Positions 6,110-7,486 of a DNA stretch of 7,486 nt are shown piece by piece. The notes below the pieces were generated by a model that was not told the origin of the DNA, searched no databases, and worked only from the letters and a program-made list of their open reading frames with translations. Where the stretch lies: contig CAIPUP010000210.1 in the NCBI GenBank assembly GCA_903868285.1, forward strand, positions 1-7,486, read 5' to 3'. Positions within the stretch are counted from its first letter, which is position 1. Every line of letters starts with the position of its first letter. This DNA comes from an uncultured beta proteobacterium. GTDB taxonomy: Bacteria; Pseudomonadota; Gammaproteobacteria; Burkholderiales; SG8-39. Position numbers and translations under genes: made by a program.

Positions 6110-7389
6110 GGTGCTTTAGTCGCTGTTGGAACTGCGGCCGAAGCTGCGGCCGAACCCGGCACCACATGCACCAGATCGCCGTCACTGAGAAAGGCGGTGC
6201 CGGCTGCAACATAGCGTGCCTTGTTGTCGATGGCACTGCTGATCTCGACCCGGTCCATGCTGCGTCGGCCAAGCTGTACCTTGATCTGACGCACGCGCTG
6301 GTCATCGCCGACTGCGAAGACATAGGAAAAGCCGTCGCGCATCGAGATCGCTTGCAGTGGCAGGCTGAGGGCGTTGGCATTGCCAAGCGCGAATTCGCCC
6401 CGTACCTGCATGCCGGGACGCAGTCCGGCACGCATGGCATTGGCTGGCAGATCGACATAGACCAGGGCGTTGCGGCTTTGCACGTCCACGGTCGGTGCCA
6501 GCATGCGGATACGTCCGCTGAGCATGCTGTTGTTGCTTGGTGCGCCACCCTGCGCGCTGGCCGGTGCCGCAACCTGGGCGCTCTGTCCGCTGCGCAGTTG
6601 CGCCAGCTCGGTGGCGGTGACTTCGGCCCGCCACTCCAGCCGGTCGCCACGGATCAGTCGAAACAGTTCCTGTCCTGGTGCCACTACCGCGCCCAGCGTG
6701 GCCAGGCGACTGGAGATGGTGCCGGCATCGGGCGCCAGCACACTACTGCGGGCCAGGCGCAGTTGCTGCGCGTCGCGCTGCGCCTGGGCCGACAGCAATC
6801 GTGCCTCGGCGGTTTTCTCGGCCGTCAGCCATTGCGAGACCTGCTGCTGGCTGACGGCGCCACTAGCTTGCACCTCGCGCGCCCGGGTGGCATTGGCGCG
6901 CGCCTCGGTCAGTGCTGCCGCAGCCTCGGCCAGCGTGGCCTGGGCCTGGGCCAGATCGATTTGTACCGATGCGCTGTCCAGCGTTGCCAGCACCTGTCCG
7001 GCCTTGACGCTGTCACCGACGTTGACCGTGATCTCCGCAATACGCAGCCCGCCAACCTCGGCGCTGAGAATGGCTTCCTGCCAGGCAGCGATATTGCCGC
7101 TGGCGCGCAGTTGCAGCGGCCAGTCGGCACGCTGTGCCTGCACCACCTGCACCGTCAGCGCGGCCTTGCCTTTGCCGGCCTTGCTGTCTTGTTGTGCATA
7201 GGCGCTTGCACTGATCGCGTTAATGATTACGCCAATGATTACGCCAATGAGCACGCTAACGAGCGCGCCGCAGATCGGGAGCAGTGGTTGGATGCGCTTG
7301 GGTTTGGGATTGGTCATGGTGTAGGACTGATTGGGGGCGCGATTCAAGGATGGATGGATGGCGGAGGGCAAGGCCTGGGTTTTATTCAT
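6106..7389 (-). CDS. RND efflux periplasmic adaptor subunit (membrane fusion protein, HlyD/AcrA type)
   Basis: The 427-residue product is the periplasmic adaptor linking the RND pump to the outer-membrane channel. After a basic stretch (NPKPKRIQP) comes a hydrophobic segment (about 35-60) and a likely signal peptidase I site after ASAYA (65), giving a secreted protein held by its partners; no lipobox cysteine is seen. The mature protein follows adaptor order: barrel-sandwich/lipoyl half with AEVGGLRIAEITVNVGDSVKAGQVLATLD (split here only by description, about 110-138), an Ala/Gln-rich alpha-helical hairpin (140-215), the second lipoyl half (APDAGTISSRLATLGAVVAPGQ, about 219-240), a beta-barrel (250-335, with GLRPGMQVRGEF) and a membrane-proximal domain to the end. 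The ATG at 7389 has GGAG six bases upstream and overlaps the previous stop as ATGA. An internal ATG at 7317 would give a more usual signal peptide but has no ribosome binding site. The stop overlaps the RND start. Confidence 0.93.
   Translation of the reverse strand: MNKTQALPSAIHPSLNRAPNQSYTMTNPKPKRIQPLLPICGALVSVLIGVIIGVIINAISASAYAQQDSKAGKGKAALTVQVVQAQRADWPLQLRASGNIAAWQEAILSAEVGGLRIAEITVNVGDSVKAGQVLATLDSASVQIDLAQAQATLAEAAAALTEARANATRAREVQASGAVSQQQVSQWLTAEKTAEARLLSAQAQRDAQQLRLARSSVLAPDAGTISSRLATLGAVVAPGQELFRLIRGDRLEWRAEVTATELAQLRSGQSAQVAAPASAQGGAPSNNSMLSGRIRMLAPTVDVQSRNALVYVDLPANAMRAGLRPGMQVRGEFALGNANALSLPLQAISMRDGFSYVFAVGDDQRVRQIKVQLGRRSMDRVEISSAIDNKARYVAAGTAFLSDGDLVHVVPGSAAASAAVPTATKAP
6131..6154. 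repeat. 12-bp tandem repeat at the 3' end of the adaptor gene
   Basis: Two adjacent 12-base units (6131-6142 and 6143-6154) share CTGCGGCCGAA and differ at one base. They encode the SAAA-SAAV run of the flexible alanine-rich adaptor C-terminus. Each contains a CGGCCG palindrome. The repeat keeps the frame. Confidence 0.7.
7222..7269. repeat. 12-bp tandem repeat (two exact and two diverged copies) in the adaptor signal segment
   Basis: AATGATTACGCC occurs exactly at 7222-7233 and 7234-7245, followed by two diverged units at 7246-7257 (AATGAGCACGCT) and 7258-7269 (AACGAGCGCGCC). On the coding strand this gives a four-residue hydrophobic period, VLIG-VIIG-VII, inside the signal segment of the adaptor. 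Gain or loss of units would keep the frame but change the length of the hydrophobic core. Confidence 0.85.
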
Positions 7390-7486
7390 GGCGCGCTCCA
7401 GCCGCCGCCGACGGCGCGATAGAGCGCAACCCAGGCCTGCACCCGTTCATGCGTCAGGGCAGTGACGGCGCTGCGTGCGTTGATGT
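7386..7486 (-). CDS. Outer-membrane efflux factor, NodT/OprM type (partial, C-terminus only)
   Basis: Only the last 32 codons and the TGA stop of this gene are in the window; the rest lies beyond the right edge. The visible end reads INARSAVTALTHERVQAWV then ALYRAVGGGWSAP. The pattern of a helix ending in VQAWVALYRAVGGGW is characteristic of NodT-family outer-membrane efflux lipoproteins, whose last periplasmic helix ends in the same way. The family assignment fits the following adaptor and RND genes, which need exactly such a channel. Its TGA overlaps the adaptor ATG as ATGA (7389-7386). N-terminal features such as a lipobox cannot be judged. Confidence 0.85.
   Translation of the reverse strand, partial: INARSAVTALTHERVQAWVALYRAVGGGWSAP
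7396..7399 (-). promoter_or_regulatory. Ribosome binding site of the adaptor gene
   Basis: GGAG on the minus strand lies six bases upstream of the ATG at 7389, inside the last codons of the outer-membrane factor gene. It supports that start over the internal ATG at 7317, which has a pyrimidine-rich upstream region. Confidence 0.6.

Noticed and set aside
7223..7247. ATGATTACGCCAA resembles the start of the lacZ-alpha reading frame of cloning vectors
   Set aside because: The match is only about 13 bases, lies inside a tandem repeat of a coherent adaptor gene, and the flanks do not match vector sequence; coincidence and not contamination.
6091..7422. 443-codon open frame on the plus strand opposite the adaptor gene
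   Set aside because: It is antisense to a well-recognised adaptor gene, its product is a His/Gln/Gly-rich sequence without recognisable domains, and its length is explained by the GC-rich codon use of the real gene.

Overview
The window is a GC-rich, densely packed bacterial segment. The protein families point to a proteobacterium, probably betaproteobacterial: a tripartite RND pump with a NodT-type outer-membrane factor, a COG1565/MidA-type methyltransferase, a YfcG-like glutathione S-transferase and a DUF2905 membrane peptide. This placement is inference from family resemblance; no rRNA or other phylogenetic marker is present. No tRNA, rRNA, CRISPR array, insertion sequence or phage gene was found.

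Left part (1-904): a DUF2905 small membrane protein runs leftwards off the edge (191 to 1, minus strand). It is divergent from a plus-strand YfcG-like glutathione S-transferase/disulfide reductase (287-904). The 95-base gap between them (192-286) must hold promoters in both directions; the only clear element in it is the ribosome binding site of the transferase gene.

Right part (919-7486): one long minus-strand gene string, read from the right edge. The order is the C-terminus of an outer-membrane efflux factor (cut by the edge), the periplasmic adaptor (7389-6106), a 1058-residue RND pump (6109-2933), a MidA/NDUFAF7-type SAM-dependent methyltransferase (2936-1719) and a TauE/SafE-family permease (start at 1704, or possibly 1722, to 919). 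Three junctions are four-base start/stop overlaps (ATGA, ATGA, TTGA), and a second TTGA is available at the fourth. The five genes therefore look like one translationally coupled operon whose promoter and any regulator lie beyond the right edge. The operon converges on the transferase gene with 14 bases between the two stop codons and no visible terminator.

The first three operon genes together make a complete envelope-spanning efflux pump (outer-membrane channel, adaptor, proton-driven transporter). The methyltransferase and the TauE-type permease are unusual passengers, and their link to export is unknown. Within the pump genes are three short in-frame tandem duplications: in the adaptor signal segment, at the adaptor C-terminus, and in a loop of the RND porter domain. 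No clearly new system is visible; the five-gene arrangement and the coupled overlaps are the points most worth following up.
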